64,000 nt of DNA from Sutcliffiella horikoshii (GTDB taxonomy: Bacteria; Bacillota; Bacilli; Bacillales; Bacillaceae_I): assembly GCF_021991925.1 (NCBI RefSeq), contig NZ_RXZI01000001.1:1-64000 (forward strand), in the 5' to 3' direction. Shown here in pieces: positions 8,429-19,900 of the stretch. Within the stretch, counting starts at the first letter, position 1, and each line of letters begins with the position of its first letter. The translations under genes and the position numbers were made by a program. Under the pieces are notes generated by a model. It was not told the origin of the DNA, did no database searches, and saw nothing but the letters and a program-made list of their open reading frames with translations.

Positions 8429-11400
8429 GTGTCTATATGTTTTTTATTAGGAAGAACAGGAAGTGGAAAAACAACTTGGTTCAATGAAAAGATCCTACAT
8501 AAACTGAAGGAAAATCCTCAAGGTCCCCCTGTTCTGTACCTTGTACCAGAACAGATGACATTTCAATCAGAATACAGGATAATTCAGTCCCCTGATGTGA
8601 AGGGAATGATTCGGGCCCAAGTATTCAGTTTTACCCGTCTTGCCTGGAGAATTTTGCAAGAAGTCGGCGGAATCAGCCGTTTTCATATCGATCAGACAGG
8701 TATCCATATGATTCTTCGTAAAGTGATTGAAGAACATAAAAGTGAGTTTCATGTGTTCGGCAAATCTGCAGAACAATTTGGTTTCATTGAACAAATGGAA
8801 AGCATGGTTACGGAATTCAAACGCTATTGCATCACACCTGACCTTTTACAGGACGAAATTGTACGTATCAGAGAAGACATATCCATTTCAGAGCATGAGA
8901 AGATGCTGGCAAAAAAGCTGACAGATATTCTGGTAGTCTATCGGCAACTGGAAAAAAGCTTGGAAGGGAAATACTTGGATGGCGAGGATTATTTACAGCT
9001 GTTAGCAGAAAAATTACCTCAATCACGATATATTCAAAAAGCGGATATATTCATTGATGGCTTTCACAGTTTCACCCCACAGGAACTTGAAGTTCTGAAG
9101 GAATTGATGAAGCATGCAAACTCCGTCACGATAGCCCTGACGGTGGATAAGCCATATGACGAGGAAGCACCATACGATCTTCACCTTTTCCGGGAAACAG
9201 GGACAACCTATCAAAAGCTGAAGAAGCTTGCTGTGGAAGAAGGGTGTTCCGTAGAAGAACCAATTCTTTTGGAGGGTGCTCCCCGTTTTCATGCCGACTC
9301 CTTGTGCCATATGGAAAGATATTTTGATATCCGTCCTACTGTAAGCTATCAAGGCAAAGCTGAAGTTACCATTTTGCAAGCTGTCAATCGACGTGCTGAA
9401 ATAGAAGGGATTGCAAGGGAAATAACATCTCTAGTGAGAGACCGAAACAACCGCTACAAAGATATTGCCGTCATTGTAAGAAACGCGGAATCTTATATAG
9501 ATTTGGTTAATACGATTTTCAAAGATTATGATATTCCCTTTTTCGTAGATCAAAAGCGGACAATGCTTCACCATCCACTGGTTGAGTTACTGCGCTCCAG
9601 CCTTGAGGTCATTTCAAGAAACTGGCGCTATGAATCGGTTTTCCGTTGTGTGAAAACGGATTTCTTCTACTCGCTGGATCAAGATACCAATGAGATGCGG
9701 GAAAAGACGGACAAATTGGAGAATTATTGCCTTTCCTATGGAATCCAAGGGCATAGATGGACGTCTAAAGAGCCTTGGAGATATCGTCGTTTCTTCAGTG
9801 TGGATACAGAAGGTCCCTATGTACAGACAGATGAAGAGCTTGCCTATGAAGAGGAAATCAATGAATTAAGAGGAATGGTCGTAGTACCTTTACACACTCT
9901 TGAAAAGCGTTGGAAAAAAGCGAAGACGATGGATGGTTACTGCAAAGCCCTCTATGAATATATGGAAGACCTCAAAATTCCTCAGAAGCTGGAAGCAAGA
10001 ATGAAGAAAGCGGAAGAGGAAGGAAATCTTGCGGCTGCAAAAGAAAACGAACAGGTGTGGAAAGCCATCATACAGATGCTCGATCAGATGGTGGAGTTGA
10101 TTGGAGACCACCCGATCTCATTGAACATGTTTACGAAAATGGTGGAAAGCGGATTGGAAAGCTTGCGCTTCAGCCTGGTTCCTCCGGCCATCGACCAGGT
10201 AATTGTCGCCAACTTCGATCTTTCCCGCTTGTCGGATATTAAGCATAGCTTTGTGATCGGGGTGAACGATGGTGTTATACCTGCGAAAATAAAGGACGAG
10301 GGATTTGTATCCGAAGAAGAAAGAGAGCTTTTGGCAAACTATGGTATGGAGCTGGCCCCTACGAGTATGGAAAGGCTGCTTGGTGAACACTTCCTTGTTT
10401 ATTCATCCTTTTTGAGTCCATCTCATCATTTATATATAAGCTATGCACTGGCAGATGAAGAGGGAAAAACCCTTCTGCCATCCTCCTACATTAAAAGGAT
10501 CAAGGAAATGTTCCCAGACATGGAGGAAAAGCTCCTGTTTAACGAACCTGCAGAGCTGTCTCAAGAGGAGCAACTGATGTTTGTGCATACACCATCCACC
10601 ACGCTTTCTAACTTAGCGGTCCAGCTACAAGCATGGATGAAAAAATATCCCATGGAGCCGATATGGTGGGATGTATACAATACGCTACTTGATAGTGAGG
10701 AATGGCAGGCCAAAACAGAGCAGGTGTTAAGAAGTTTATTTTATAAAAACGAAGCAAAGAAGTTGGAGCGAAAAGTTAGCCGTGAATTATATGGAAACCA
10801 TATGGAAGCAAGTGTCTCCCGGATGGAGAAATTCAGTGCGTGCGCCTTCTCCCATTTTGCATCCCACGGCTTGAAGCTCAAGGACAGAAAAATCTATCGG
10901 TTAGAAGCTCCTGATATCGGACAGCTATTCCATGCCGCACTCAAACATATATCGGATAAGCTGAGAAAAAGCGGTAACGATTGGAAGCATTTGAGCAAGC
11001 AGGAATGCGAGGTGCTGGCAAAAGAGGCGGTCAACCTTCTCGCTCCTAAGTTGCAAGGGGAAATACTCCTAAGCTCCAATCGCTTCCACTATATTAAACG
11101 GAAGCTTGAGACCATCATTACGAGAGCATCACAAATCCTAAGTGATCATTCCAAGGCGAGCAAGTTCACTCCGGTTGGACTGGAGCTTGGATTTGGAAAA
11201 AAAGAAGAGCTGCCACCGATTCAGCTCCATCTACCAAATGGTGTGACGATGGAGCTTATCGGACGTATTGATCGTGTGGATAAAGCGGAAGGAAGCAACG
11301 GTTTATTACTTAGAATCATAGATTATAAATCAAGTGGAAAAGCGCTTGACTTGACAGAAGTCTACTATGGGTTGGCACTGCAGATGCTGACCTACCTGGA

Positions 11401-11941
11401 TATTGTTATTTCTCATTCCCAAGGTTGGCTTGGGAAGGAAGCCACTCCTGCAGGTGTCTTGTACTTCCATGTACACAACCCGATGATCAAGACGAATGGA
11501 ATGGCACCAGAAGATATCATTGAGGAAGAAATCTTCAAGAGCTTCAAAATGAAAGGCCTATTGCTAGGGGAAGAGGAATCCGTAAAGTTGATGGATCAGA
11601 CACTAGAATCGGGACACTCTAGAATAGTATCTGCTGCCCTTAAAAAAAATGGCGGGTTCCAGGCAAACTCTTCGGTTGCTAGTGAGGAAGAGTTTACACA
11701 ATTAAGGACCTATGTCAGAAAAACATTCGAGGACATCGGCATGAAGATCTCCGAAGGGGAGACAAGCATTGCTCCTTATAAATTAAAAAATCAAACACCG
11801 TGTACCTTCTGTTCTTTTAAATCTTTCTGCCAGTTTGATACTTCACTGGATGAGAATGATTATAGAGTGCTATCTAACATACCTAAAAACGAGGTCATTG
11901 CCTCAATGAAAAGAAAATTGGAAGGGGGAGAGGAAGCATGA
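8429..11941 (+). CDS. addB: ATP-dependent helicase/nuclease subunit B, AddB
   Basis: Second subunit of the AddAB helicase-nuclease, which resects double-strand breaks to a Chi-regulated 3' end for RecA loading. 1170 aa, the family norm. GTG start with GGGGGAAA upstream. Walker A GRTGSGKTT is at residues 8-16. The central region is an inactivated helicase fold used for Chi recognition. The C-terminal RecB-like nuclease shows IDYKSSGKALDL near residue 965. Four cysteines that hold the iron-sulfur cluster are visible: one in SACAFSH near residue 800 and three in CTFCSFKSFC near 1125-1135. It overlaps addA by four bases (ATGA), so the two are translationally coupled. Confidence 0.97.
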   Translation: MSICFLLGRTGSGKTTWFNEKILHKLKENPQGPPVLYLVPEQMTFQSEYRIIQSPDVKGMIRAQVFSFTRLAWRILQEVGGISRFHIDQTGIHMILRKVIEEHKSEFHVFGKSAEQFGFIEQMESMVTEFKRYCITPDLLQDEIVRIREDISISEHEKMLAKKLTDILVVYRQLEKSLEGKYLDGEDYLQLLAEKLPQSRYIQKADIFIDGFHSFTPQELEVLKELMKHANSVTIALTVDKPYDEEAPYDLHLFRETGTTYQKLKKLAVEEGCSVEEPILLEGAPRFHADSLCHMERYFDIRPTVSYQGKAEVTILQAVNRRAEIEGIAREITSLVRDRNNRYKDIAVIVRNAESYIDLVNTIFKDYDIPFFVDQKRTMLHHPLVELLRSSLEVISRNWRYESVFRCVKTDFFYSLDQDTNEMREKTDKLENYCLSYGIQGHRWTSKEPWRYRRFFSVDTEGPYVQTDEELAYEEEINELRGMVVVPLHTLEKRWKKAKTMDGYCKALYEYMEDLKIPQKLEARMKKAEEEGNLAAAKENEQVWKAIIQMLDQMVELIGDHPISLNMFTKMVESGLESLRFSLVPPAIDQVIVANFDLSRLSDIKHSFVIGVNDGVIPAKIKDEGFVSEEERELLANYGMELAPTSMERLLGEHFLVYSSFLSPSHHLYISYALADEEGKTLLPSSYIKRIKEMFPDMEEKLLFNEPAELSQEEQLMFVHTPSTTLSNLAVQLQAWMKKYPMEPIWWDVYNTLLDSEEWQAKTEQVLRSLFYKNEAKKLERKVSRELYGNHMEASVSRMEKFSACAFSHFASHGLKLKDRKIYRLEAPDIGQLFHAALKHISDKLRKSGNDWKHLSKQECEVLAKEAVNLLAPKLQGEILLSSNRFHYIKRKLETIITRASQILSDHSKASKFTPVGLELGFGKKEELPPIQLHLPNGVTMELIGRIDRVDKAEGSNGLLLRIIDYKSSGKALDLTEVYYGLALQMLTYLDIVISHSQGWLGKEATPAGVLYFHVHNPMIKTNGMAPEDIIEEEIFKSFKMKGLLLGEEESVKLMDQTLESGHSRIVSAALKKNGGFQANSSVASEEEFTQLRTYVRKTFEDIGMKISEGETSIAPYKLKNQTPCTFCSFKSFCQFDTSLDENDYRVLSNIPKNEVIASMKRKLEGGEEA

Positions 11942-14900
11942 GTATGGAACTTCTTCCTAAACCCGCAGATGCCCAGTGGACAGATGATCAATGGAAAGCA
12001 ATTGTAGCATCAGGCATGGATATCCTGGTTGCGGCAGCAGCGGGATCCGGTAAAACAGCGGTGCTTGTAGAAAGAATGATTCATAAAATTGTCGAAGAGC
12101 ATGTAGACGTGGACAGGCTGCTTGTCGTGACCTTCACCAATGCATCTGCTGCAGAGATGCGGCACAGAATAGGGGAAGCATTAGAGAAGCAACTGGAGAA
12201 AAAGCCTGCCTCCCTTCATTTGCGCAGGCAACTGAGTTTACTTAACCGTGCATCCATCTCCACCATCCACTCTTTTTGCCTGGATGTTGTACGAAAATAC
12301 TATTACCTGATTGATATTGATCCAAGTTTTCGGATTGCCGATACAACGGAGATTCAATTGATGCAAGAAGAAGTACTGGAGAACGTGTTTGAGGAGGAGT
12401 ACGGAAAAGAGGGGAATGATGCATTTTTCGAACTGGTCGATCGCTATACAAATGACCGCTCAGATAGTGCCCTGCAAAACCTGGTACTGGACCTTCACGA
12501 ATTTTCACGGGCAAATCCTAACCCAGGGAAATGGCTGGATGAAATTGTGGCTTTCTATCAATCCACCAGCAATTTATCCATGAACGAACTTCCCTTTATT
12601 GAGACGCTGAAAAAAGAAATGCACCTGCAATTCCTTGGGGCGGAGGGGCTTTTGAATACTGCGATGGAAATCACACTGGAACCTGGTGGGCCTGCTCCCA
12701 GAGCTGATAATATAGAACAGGATCTAGCTCAACTTCGTAGACTTCAAACAGCCCTGGATTCATCCTGGGAGGAACTGTATGCAGTCATGCAGGAACTTGA
12801 TTTTTCACGGGCAAAAACATGCCGTGGGGATGAGTACGATAAAGAACTTATTGAAAGATGGACAAAGGTCCGGAATAATGCGAAGGCTATGATCCAAGGG
12901 ATAAAAGAGGAACTCTTCTCAAGGCGTCCGGAATCCTTCCTGAAGGATTTGGAGGAACTCACCCCGGTGATGGGAACCCTAGTGAACCTTGTTAAAAAGT
13001 ATGCCCATGAGTTCAGTTTGTTGAAACAGGATAAGGGCTTGGTCGATTTTTCCGACTTGGAGCACCTTTGTCTTGCCGTGCTCACACACAGCGAGGATGG
13101 GAAGCTCGAACGATCAGAGGCCGCACTCCGTTATCAGTCCACGTTCAAAGAAGTGATGGTGGATGAATACCAGGATACGAATATGGTACAGGAGGCCATC
13201 TTGAAGCTTGTGACAAAAGAAAACGAAAAGGAAGGAAATATGTTCATGGTTGGGGACGTGAAACAGTCCATCTATCGATTCCGCCTTGCTGAACCATTTC
13301 TTTTCTTGAGTAAATACAAGCGATTTAATTCAACAGGAGAAGACTCTGGACTCCGAATCGATTTGAATAAAAACTTTCGCTCACGACCGGAAGTGCTGGA
13401 TGCTACCAACTTTATATTTAAACAGATTATGGGAGAAACGGTCGGAGAGATTGACTATGACGACGATGCGGAATTGAAGTTCGGCGCGGCCTACTATCCG
13501 GAAGCGAAAGACCGGGAAGCAGAGCTGATGTTGATCGACCGCAGTGATTCTTCGGCAGATGGGCCCGATTCTTCCGACGAGATGGAAGATTCTGCTGGTA
13601 ACACAAGCTTTGATAAAGTAGAATTGGAAACCGCTCAAGTGGAAGCAAAAGTGATTGCACAGAAAATTAGGCATCTCGTTCAATCTGGTTATGAGATCTA
13701 TGACAAAGATAAAAAAGTGATGCGCCCTATCATGTACCGGGATTGTGTCATCCTGATGCGTTCCATGCCATGGGCACCGCAGTTCATGGAGGAATTCAAA
13801 CAGGAGGGGCTGCCATTATATGCAAATTTGAGTACGGGTTATTTTGAGGCAACGGAAGTAGCCATTCTCTTATCCTTGTTAAAAATAATTGATAATCCGT
13901 ACCAAGATGTGCCGTTGGCTTCTGTATTGAGATCTCCGATTGTCGGCTTGGACTCCAACGACTTGGCAACCATCCGGATCCAGCAAAAGAGAGGATCCTA
14001 TTATGAAGCCTTGATCACCTTCATGAATAAAGCACCGGATACAATAGAAGAGCGAAATCTCGTAAAAAGAATGCAGCTATTCTATGAAATGCTTCAAACC
14101 TGGAGAACCTCTGCTCGTGAAGGAGCATTGTCGGAATTGATCTGGCAAATCTATCAGGACACCCATTTCTTCGACTTTGTCGGGGGGATGCCGGGTGGAA
14201 AGCAGCGTCAGGCAAATTTAAGAGCACTATATGACCGTGCAAGACAATATGAATCCACTTCCTTCCGTGGACTTTTCCGCTTCTTGCGTTTTATCGAAAG
14301 GATGCAGGACCGTGGCGAGGATTTAGGGGCAGCAAGAGCACTCGGGGAGCAGGAGGATGTAATCAGGTTGATGACCATCCACTCCAGTAAGGGACTCGAA
14401 TTTCCAGTCGTATTTGTTGCCGGCTTGTCGAGACAGTTCAACATGATGGATCTCAACAGTAGTTATTTGCTGGATAAGGAGCTTGGATTTGGCTCCAAAT
14501 ATGTCAATGCAAAACTGCGAATCACCTATCCTACCATTCTGCAGCTAGCATTGAAAAGAAAAGCGAAAGCTCAGTTGATCGCAGAAGAAATGCGTGTCTT
14601 ATATGTAGCACTGACAAGGGCAAAAGAGAAGTTGTATCTGGTCGGTACGGTAAAGGACTTCGAGAAATCGCAGGCACTATGGAATGAACACTGCAACCAT
14701 GAAAGCTGGTTGTTGCCGGATTACGCCAGAGCAGGGGCAAAATCCTATATGGATTGGGTTGGTCCTGCACTTGTTCGCCACAGGGATGCCGAGAACTTGA
14801 GAGAAAATGGCGTGTCAGCTTCTGTATCGGACGATATAACCAATCATCCAACCGCCTGGAAAGTGTCTATAACGAAGGTTCATCAGCTTTTAGAAGAAAT

Positions 14901-15714
14901 GGAGTCGGAAAAAGAGGAAGAAAACCTTCTGTTGGATAAGGTTAGGCATGGTGTGCCTGTGGAGATAGAAAGTCCTTATAGAATAAGAGTCAAAGAGCAA
15001 TTGAGTTGGTCATATCCGTATAAAGAGGCAAGTGCCCATCGATCTAAGCAATCGGTATCAGAAATTAAAAGAATGAGAGAACAGCAGGACCCATATGCGG
15101 ATAACACGCTTGTTCAAACGGAAAGAAGGTACTTCTTGGATCGACCTGCATTTATGCAAAAGAAGAAGCTATCACCATCTGAAGTTGGAACAGCGATGCA
15201 TGCCGTGATGCAGAATGTGGACTTGCCTGTGGAAACCATAGATAGAGAGTACGTCCAAGCACAGGTTCTGGAAATGGTACAAAAAGAATTAATAACATCA
15301 GAACAGGCAGAAGTAATAGACTTTGACGCGATAGTAGCTTTCTTTTCCAACTCTGTCGGCAAACGCATGCTAAAGGCGGAACAAATTCACAGGGAAGTAC
15401 CGTTCAGTTTTGCGCTACAGGGGAATGAGCTTGGTGAAGCGACGGAATTAAAAGAAGAGACCATCTTAGTACAAGGGGTCATTGATTGCCTTTTAGAGGA
15501 TGAAGATGGACTTGTTTTGATTGACTATAAAACAGATACCATCAACGGCCGTTTCCCGGGAGGGTTCATAGAGGCGGAACCAGTCCTAAGGAATCGATAC
15601 AAAGAACAGGTGTCCTTGTACGGTAAGGCTGTCGAGCAGATCTGGAAGAAGGAACTCAAGGCAAAATATTTATATTTCTTTGATGGAAACCATTTAGTTG
15701 AAATGAAAAAATAA
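11938..15714 (+). CDS. addA: ATP-dependent helicase/nuclease subunit A, AddA
   Basis: The UvrD-like 3'-5' helicase and nuclease subunit of AddAB, 1258 aa. Motif I is AAAAGSGKTAVLVERM near residue 35. Motif II is VDEYQDTNMVQ near 405. QSIYRFRLAEP near 445 and the NKNFRSRPEVL motif near 480 are helicase motifs III and IV. A late helicase motif, IHSSKGLEFPVVFVAGL, lies near 815-830 and LYVALTRAKEKLYLV near 885. The C-terminal nuclease has VLIDYKTDT near 1195, with the metal-binding Asp and Lys. The ATG overlaps the end of addB. A strong terminator follows, so sbcDC is probably read from its own promoter or by readthrough. Confidence 0.97.
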   Translation: MSMELLPKPADAQWTDDQWKAIVASGMDILVAAAAGSGKTAVLVERMIHKIVEEHVDVDRLLVVTFTNASAAEMRHRIGEALEKQLEKKPASLHLRRQLSLLNRASISTIHSFCLDVVRKYYYLIDIDPSFRIADTTEIQLMQEEVLENVFEEEYGKEGNDAFFELVDRYTNDRSDSALQNLVLDLHEFSRANPNPGKWLDEIVAFYQSTSNLSMNELPFIETLKKEMHLQFLGAEGLLNTAMEITLEPGGPAPRADNIEQDLAQLRRLQTALDSSWEELYAVMQELDFSRAKTCRGDEYDKELIERWTKVRNNAKAMIQGIKEELFSRRPESFLKDLEELTPVMGTLVNLVKKYAHEFSLLKQDKGLVDFSDLEHLCLAVLTHSEDGKLERSEAALRYQSTFKEVMVDEYQDTNMVQEAILKLVTKENEKEGNMFMVGDVKQSIYRFRLAEPFLFLSKYKRFNSTGEDSGLRIDLNKNFRSRPEVLDATNFIFKQIMGETVGEIDYDDDAELKFGAAYYPEAKDREAELMLIDRSDSSADGPDSSDEMEDSAGNTSFDKVELETAQVEAKVIAQKIRHLVQSGYEIYDKDKKVMRPIMYRDCVILMRSMPWAPQFMEEFKQEGLPLYANLSTGYFEATEVAILLSLLKIIDNPYQDVPLASVLRSPIVGLDSNDLATIRIQQKRGSYYEALITFMNKAPDTIEERNLVKRMQLFYEMLQTWRTSAREGALSELIWQIYQDTHFFDFVGGMPGGKQRQANLRALYDRARQYESTSFRGLFRFLRFIERMQDRGEDLGAARALGEQEDVIRLMTIHSSKGLEFPVVFVAGLSRQFNMMDLNSSYLLDKELGFGSKYVNAKLRITYPTILQLALKRKAKAQLIAEEMRVLYVALTRAKEKLYLVGTVKDFEKSQALWNEHCNHESWLLPDYARAGAKSYMDWVGPALVRHRDAENLRENGVSASVSDDITNHPTAWKVSITKVHQLLEEMESEKEEENLLLDKVRHGVPVEIESPYRIRVKEQLSWSYPYKEASAHRSKQSVSEIKRMREQQDPYADNTLVQTERRYFLDRPAFMQKKKLSPSEVGTAMHAVMQNVDLPVETIDREYVQAQVLEMVQKELITSEQAEVIDFDAIVAFFSNSVGKRMLKAEQIHREVPFSFALQGNELGEATELKEETILVQGVIDCLLEDEDGLVLIDYKTDTINGRFPGGFIEAEPVLRNRYKEQVSLYGKAVEQIWKKELKAKYLYFFDGNHLVEMKK

Positions 15715-15721
15715 ATTAGAA

Positions 15722-15771
15722 AGGCTCAGGCAAAAGTCAGAAGGCTTGGATTTGTTGCTTGAGCCTCTTTT
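15722..15771 (+). terminator. Terminator between addA and sbcD
   Basis: A 12-bp stem with one G-T pair (AGGCTCAGGCAA / TTGCTTGAGCCT), 21-nt loop, then CTTTTAT. It excludes any sbcD start before about 15772. Confidence 0.8.
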
Positions 15772-15788
15772 ATGGAAGGAAGAGGACG

Positions 15789-16967
15789 ATGCGAATACTT
15801 CATACTGCAGATTGGCACCTCGGTAAGACACTGGAGGGAAGAAGCAGATTGCCAGAGCAGGCTCAATTTCTAGAAGAACTTTTACAAATAGTAAAGGACG
15901 AAAAGATAGATGTCATTCTGATGGCTGGGGACGTATATGATACGGTCAATCCACCTGCTCAAGCGGAAGTGCTATTCTATGAATCACTTCAACAGCTTTC
16001 AAACAATGGGAAAAGGCCGGTAGCGGTCATTGCGGGAAACCATGATAATCCAGACCGTCTTTCGGCATCCAGCCCTCTTGCAAGCTCACAGAATATATCC
16101 TTGCTCGGTTACCCCACCATGGATGTTCAGAATATCTACATTCCTACAACAAATGAAACCCTCATGCTTGCTTCTCTGCCATATCCATCTGAATCGAGAT
16201 TGAATGAGGTGCTTTCCGAAGAGTTTGATGAAAAGGTCATCCGCAATCAATATGATGAGCGGATTCGTCAGTTTTTCGGGAAAATGTGTGAAGCGTTCAC
16301 GGAAAAGACGGTTAATGTTGCGATGAGCCATCTTTTTGTTGCAGGTGGGAATTCCTCCGATTCGGAACGGCCGATTGAAGTAGGCGGAGCGTTCACGGTT
16401 GCAGCGGAAAGCTTGCCCGAACAAGCGCAGTATGTAGCGCTTGGACATCTGCATCGACCTCAGACCATCAAGCGTGCGAAAACCGCTGCAAGGTATTCCG
16501 GTTCTCCTCTGGCCTATAGTTTTTCTGAGGCTGGATATACAAAAAGTGTCACTATCATAGATGCCAAGCCTGGTGCAGAGGTAGAATCGAAAGAGATACA
16601 TCTATCAAGCGGGAAGCCTCTTGTAAAATGGAAAGCGACAGAAGGTGTTCAACAGGTGTTTGGATGGCTGGAGGAAAAGAAGGACCATCATGCTTGGGTG
16701 GATCTCGAAATTCATGTGACACATGCGTTATCCATGGAAGAGATTCACCGCATCCGAAAGCATCACGATGGCATCCTCCATATCCGTCCTATTTTTCCGG
16801 AAATGGTGGAGGAACGGAAGGCTGTGAAAATGGATAGTGTTCCGATCGAAGAGCTATTTGTTAAATTTTACGAAAAACAATCAGGTGGAGCACAGCCTGA
16901 GGAGGAATTGGTCCGGTTATTCCTTTCCTTGCTACAAGATGAATCGGTAAAGGAGGAAAAAGCATGA
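15789..16967 (+). CDS. sbcD: Exonuclease subunit SbcD (Mre11 family)
   Basis: Metallophosphoesterase subunit of the SbcCD complex, the bacterial Mre11-Rad50, which opens hairpins and trims blocked DNA ends. 392 aa from ATG 15789; an upstream in-frame start at 15759 falls inside the terminator and lacks the conserved beginning. The start at 15789 gives MRILHTADWHLGK, with the first metal ligands Asp and His. MAGDVYD near residue 50, AGNHDNPDR near 85, and the later MSHLF (about 180) and ALGHLHRPQ (about 220) supply the remaining ligands. RBS GGAAGAGGA. It overlaps sbcC by four bases. Confidence 0.96.
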   Translation: MRILHTADWHLGKTLEGRSRLPEQAQFLEELLQIVKDEKIDVILMAGDVYDTVNPPAQAEVLFYESLQQLSNNGKRPVAVIAGNHDNPDRLSASSPLASSQNISLLGYPTMDVQNIYIPTTNETLMLASLPYPSESRLNEVLSEEFDEKVIRNQYDERIRQFFGKMCEAFTEKTVNVAMSHLFVAGGNSSDSERPIEVGGAFTVAAESLPEQAQYVALGHLHRPQTIKRAKTAARYSGSPLAYSFSEAGYTKSVTIIDAKPGAEVESKEIHLSSGKPLVKWKATEGVQQVFGWLEEKKDHHAWVDLEIHVTHALSMEEIHRIRKHHDGILHIRPIFPEMVEERKAVKMDSVPIEELFVKFYEKQSGGAQPEEELVRLFLSLLQDESVKEEKA

Positions 16968-19900
16968 AACCAATCTCACTAGCGGTCACAGGCTTGCACA
17001 GTTTTCGTGAGAAGCAAGTGATTGACTTTGAATCGCTCTGTGAAGGAGGCGTTTTTGGTATCTTCGGACCTACTGGTAGCGGTAAATCATCCATTTTGGA
17101 TGGCATGACACTCGCACTCTACGGGAAAGTGGAGCGTGCCTCCAATAATACACAGGGAATCATGAATCATGCTGAGAACCAGTTGGAGGTATCCTTCCTA
17201 TTTGAATTAGAAAATGCCAATGGAAAGCAACGATTCAAGGTGGAGCGGACTTTTAAGCGTACGGATGATATCCGCGTCAAATCGGGAATATCCAGATTGA
17301 CGGAAGTTAAGGACGAAGAACATATCGTCATCGCTGATAAGGCAAGTGAAGTCAATCAGGCCATCCAAGAAATCCTGGGTCTGACCATCGATGACTTTAC
17401 CCGGGCGGTCGTCCTGCCCCAGGGGAAATTCGCAGAGTTTCTATCATTGAAGGGTGCTGACAGGAGACAGATGCTGCAACGCCTATTTCAGTTAGAGAAA
17501 TACGGAGATCAGCTTTCGCGAAAAATTAAGGAAGAATTACAGGAAAAAACCAGGCTGCTCGGTCAGATCCATGCTGAGCAGCTGGGTTTGGGCGAGGCAA
17601 CGGATGAAGCGGTGAAAGAAGCGGAAAAGGCGTTTAAAGAAGTGGAAGCTCTCGTGGATGCTGCAGAAAAAGCTCTTCAGGAACTGGAAAATGTTTTCGA
17701 AAGTAAAAAGAAGCAATGGGAATGGCAGACGGAAAGGGAAGTGGTGGAACAGAAGCTGCAAACTTTCTTAGCTTCTGAAGCTTCCATTAAGGAAATGGAA
17801 GTATCCTATACTTTGGCGGAGCAAGCGGAGAACTTAAAGCCATTATTGAATGATTTAAAAGAAGTGGAGAAATCTTTCGTTCAATGGAGGCAAAAAAGCA
17901 TACAAGACCAAGCTGCCCATGCATCTGCGAAAGAAAAAATGGATAAATCAATGATTAGTTATCAAGAAGCAAGGCAGAAGAAAGAGACGGAATTACCAGT
18001 GTTACTGACCAAGAAAGAAAAGTTGGACCGTGCACTGAGGCTAGAAGAAGGCTTAGCTACCCATAAGCCGAAGATAGTAGACCTACAACAGTCTATAGCG
18101 TCAAAAAAAGAAAAGCTTACTAGTATAGAAGCCCTGGAAGAAAAAGAGAAAGACATCTATATCAAGGCAGTTAAAAAGCAGAAGGCATTAAAGGATGAGC
18201 TTGCGTCACATGCTGATTCACCTGTCCGTCTACAATTGCTGCAGAAGGCCTTTGAGGGCAAACAGGAAATTTTGCACTTGGAGAAAAAAGTGTTTGAAAA
18301 TGGTGCAGAGGTTCAAACCCTCCAAAACAAAATTCTAGCATTTCAAGCAGAGAATCAAAAAGCAGAGGTAAACCTGCAGAAGGGAAAAGAAACACTACTG
18401 GAACTCTTTCAACGTACAGAGAAGCATTACGACCAAGCATCAGAAATGACACAATATCTAGATTGGTTGGAGCGACAAACAGAACAATTCTTGAAGGAAG
18501 AACAACAGTTTGCAGAAGATGCCAAAATTCATCAACTAGCAATGGAACTGGCAAAATCACTCGAAGAAGGGCAAGCATGTCCAGTTTGTGGATCCACTGA
18601 TCATCCTGGTGTAGCTTCTCAGGAAGCACATCGAGAGGTAGCGAGCAGTAAAGAGGAAAGTGAAGTGGGGAAACTTCCATCTGCGTTATCTCTGCAAAAG
18701 CAGGAGAATTTAAAAATCAAGCTCAGACTGGAGCAATTGGCTTCTGAGCTTCATCGAGACCTTGATGGAGAAACAGAACTTCCTAGCCCAAAGGAATCCT
18801 TAGAAAAAGTAGATAAGTGGAAGAAGGAAATGGACGAGTCGTCAGATGCAGCGGGACTGCTTGTTGATAAATACCACAGAATCTTAACCGAGCAAAAGTC
18901 ATTGATCCAAGACCTTATCCATCTGCAGGAAAAGAAAGAGCAAGCGGACCACTTCCTTAAAACCTGGTCGGGAACATTTCAGGAAACTGCCAAGCTTTCT
19001 TCTAGCTATATAGAGCAACGGGAAGAGTGGAATAAGCGCGAAAAAAGCTCAAGGCAAGACCTTGAAAGTAAAAAGAAGCAGTGGCGCGAAGCTTTCGAGA
19101 AGGAGAGTTTTGAAGAGATTGATGGGAATTATCAGGCTGCACAAGAGACGGAAAAGCGCAGAGTGGAGCTGCAGGAAAGAATCAATAAAAGTGTGGATTT
19201 TATCGAAACAAAAGAGAAACAATTAAAAGAAGTACAAGAAAAGAAAATGGAAATGGAAAAATCCATATATCAAGAAAAATTAAACCTGGAGCAACTAATT
19301 TCCCGTATGAAAGAAACCCAAGAAGAAATAAAATCCATTGCGGGGGAACATGATATTCAAGATGAGCTGAAACGGGTGGAGCTTAAATTGGCCAGTTTAA
19401 ATGAGAGGGAAAGGGAAGGTTACCAAACATGGACTTCAGCACAGCAGGATGCACAAGAAAGGGAGAAATCTGCTTTGCAAAGTGAACAGATGGTACGTGA
19501 GACCAAGTCCCGGCTCGAGAAAATCCAGGAAAAATGGAAACTTCATTTGGAAAAATCCATTTTTACATCTATGGATGCAGTGGAGGATGCAGTTGCCCAA
19601 ATAGATCATAAGGATCATTGGAAGAAACAAATAGAACAATATTGGGAAGAAAGAAAAGCTGTTGAAAAGGACCTTTCCAGATTGAATGCACTTATAGGGA
19701 CAGAGAAGCTGGAAGAAGCACAATGGCAAGAATTGCAGGAACAGCTGCAATATTCGCGAAAAAAATTACGGGAAGAAATAGAAAGAAAAAGTGCAGTTCA
19801 ACATAATCTTACTTCCATAAAAGAACGCAATGAACGTTACCGTTCCCTCGAGGTAAAGAAAGAAAAGTTGACAGAGGAAACACAGGCTTACCAAAAACTG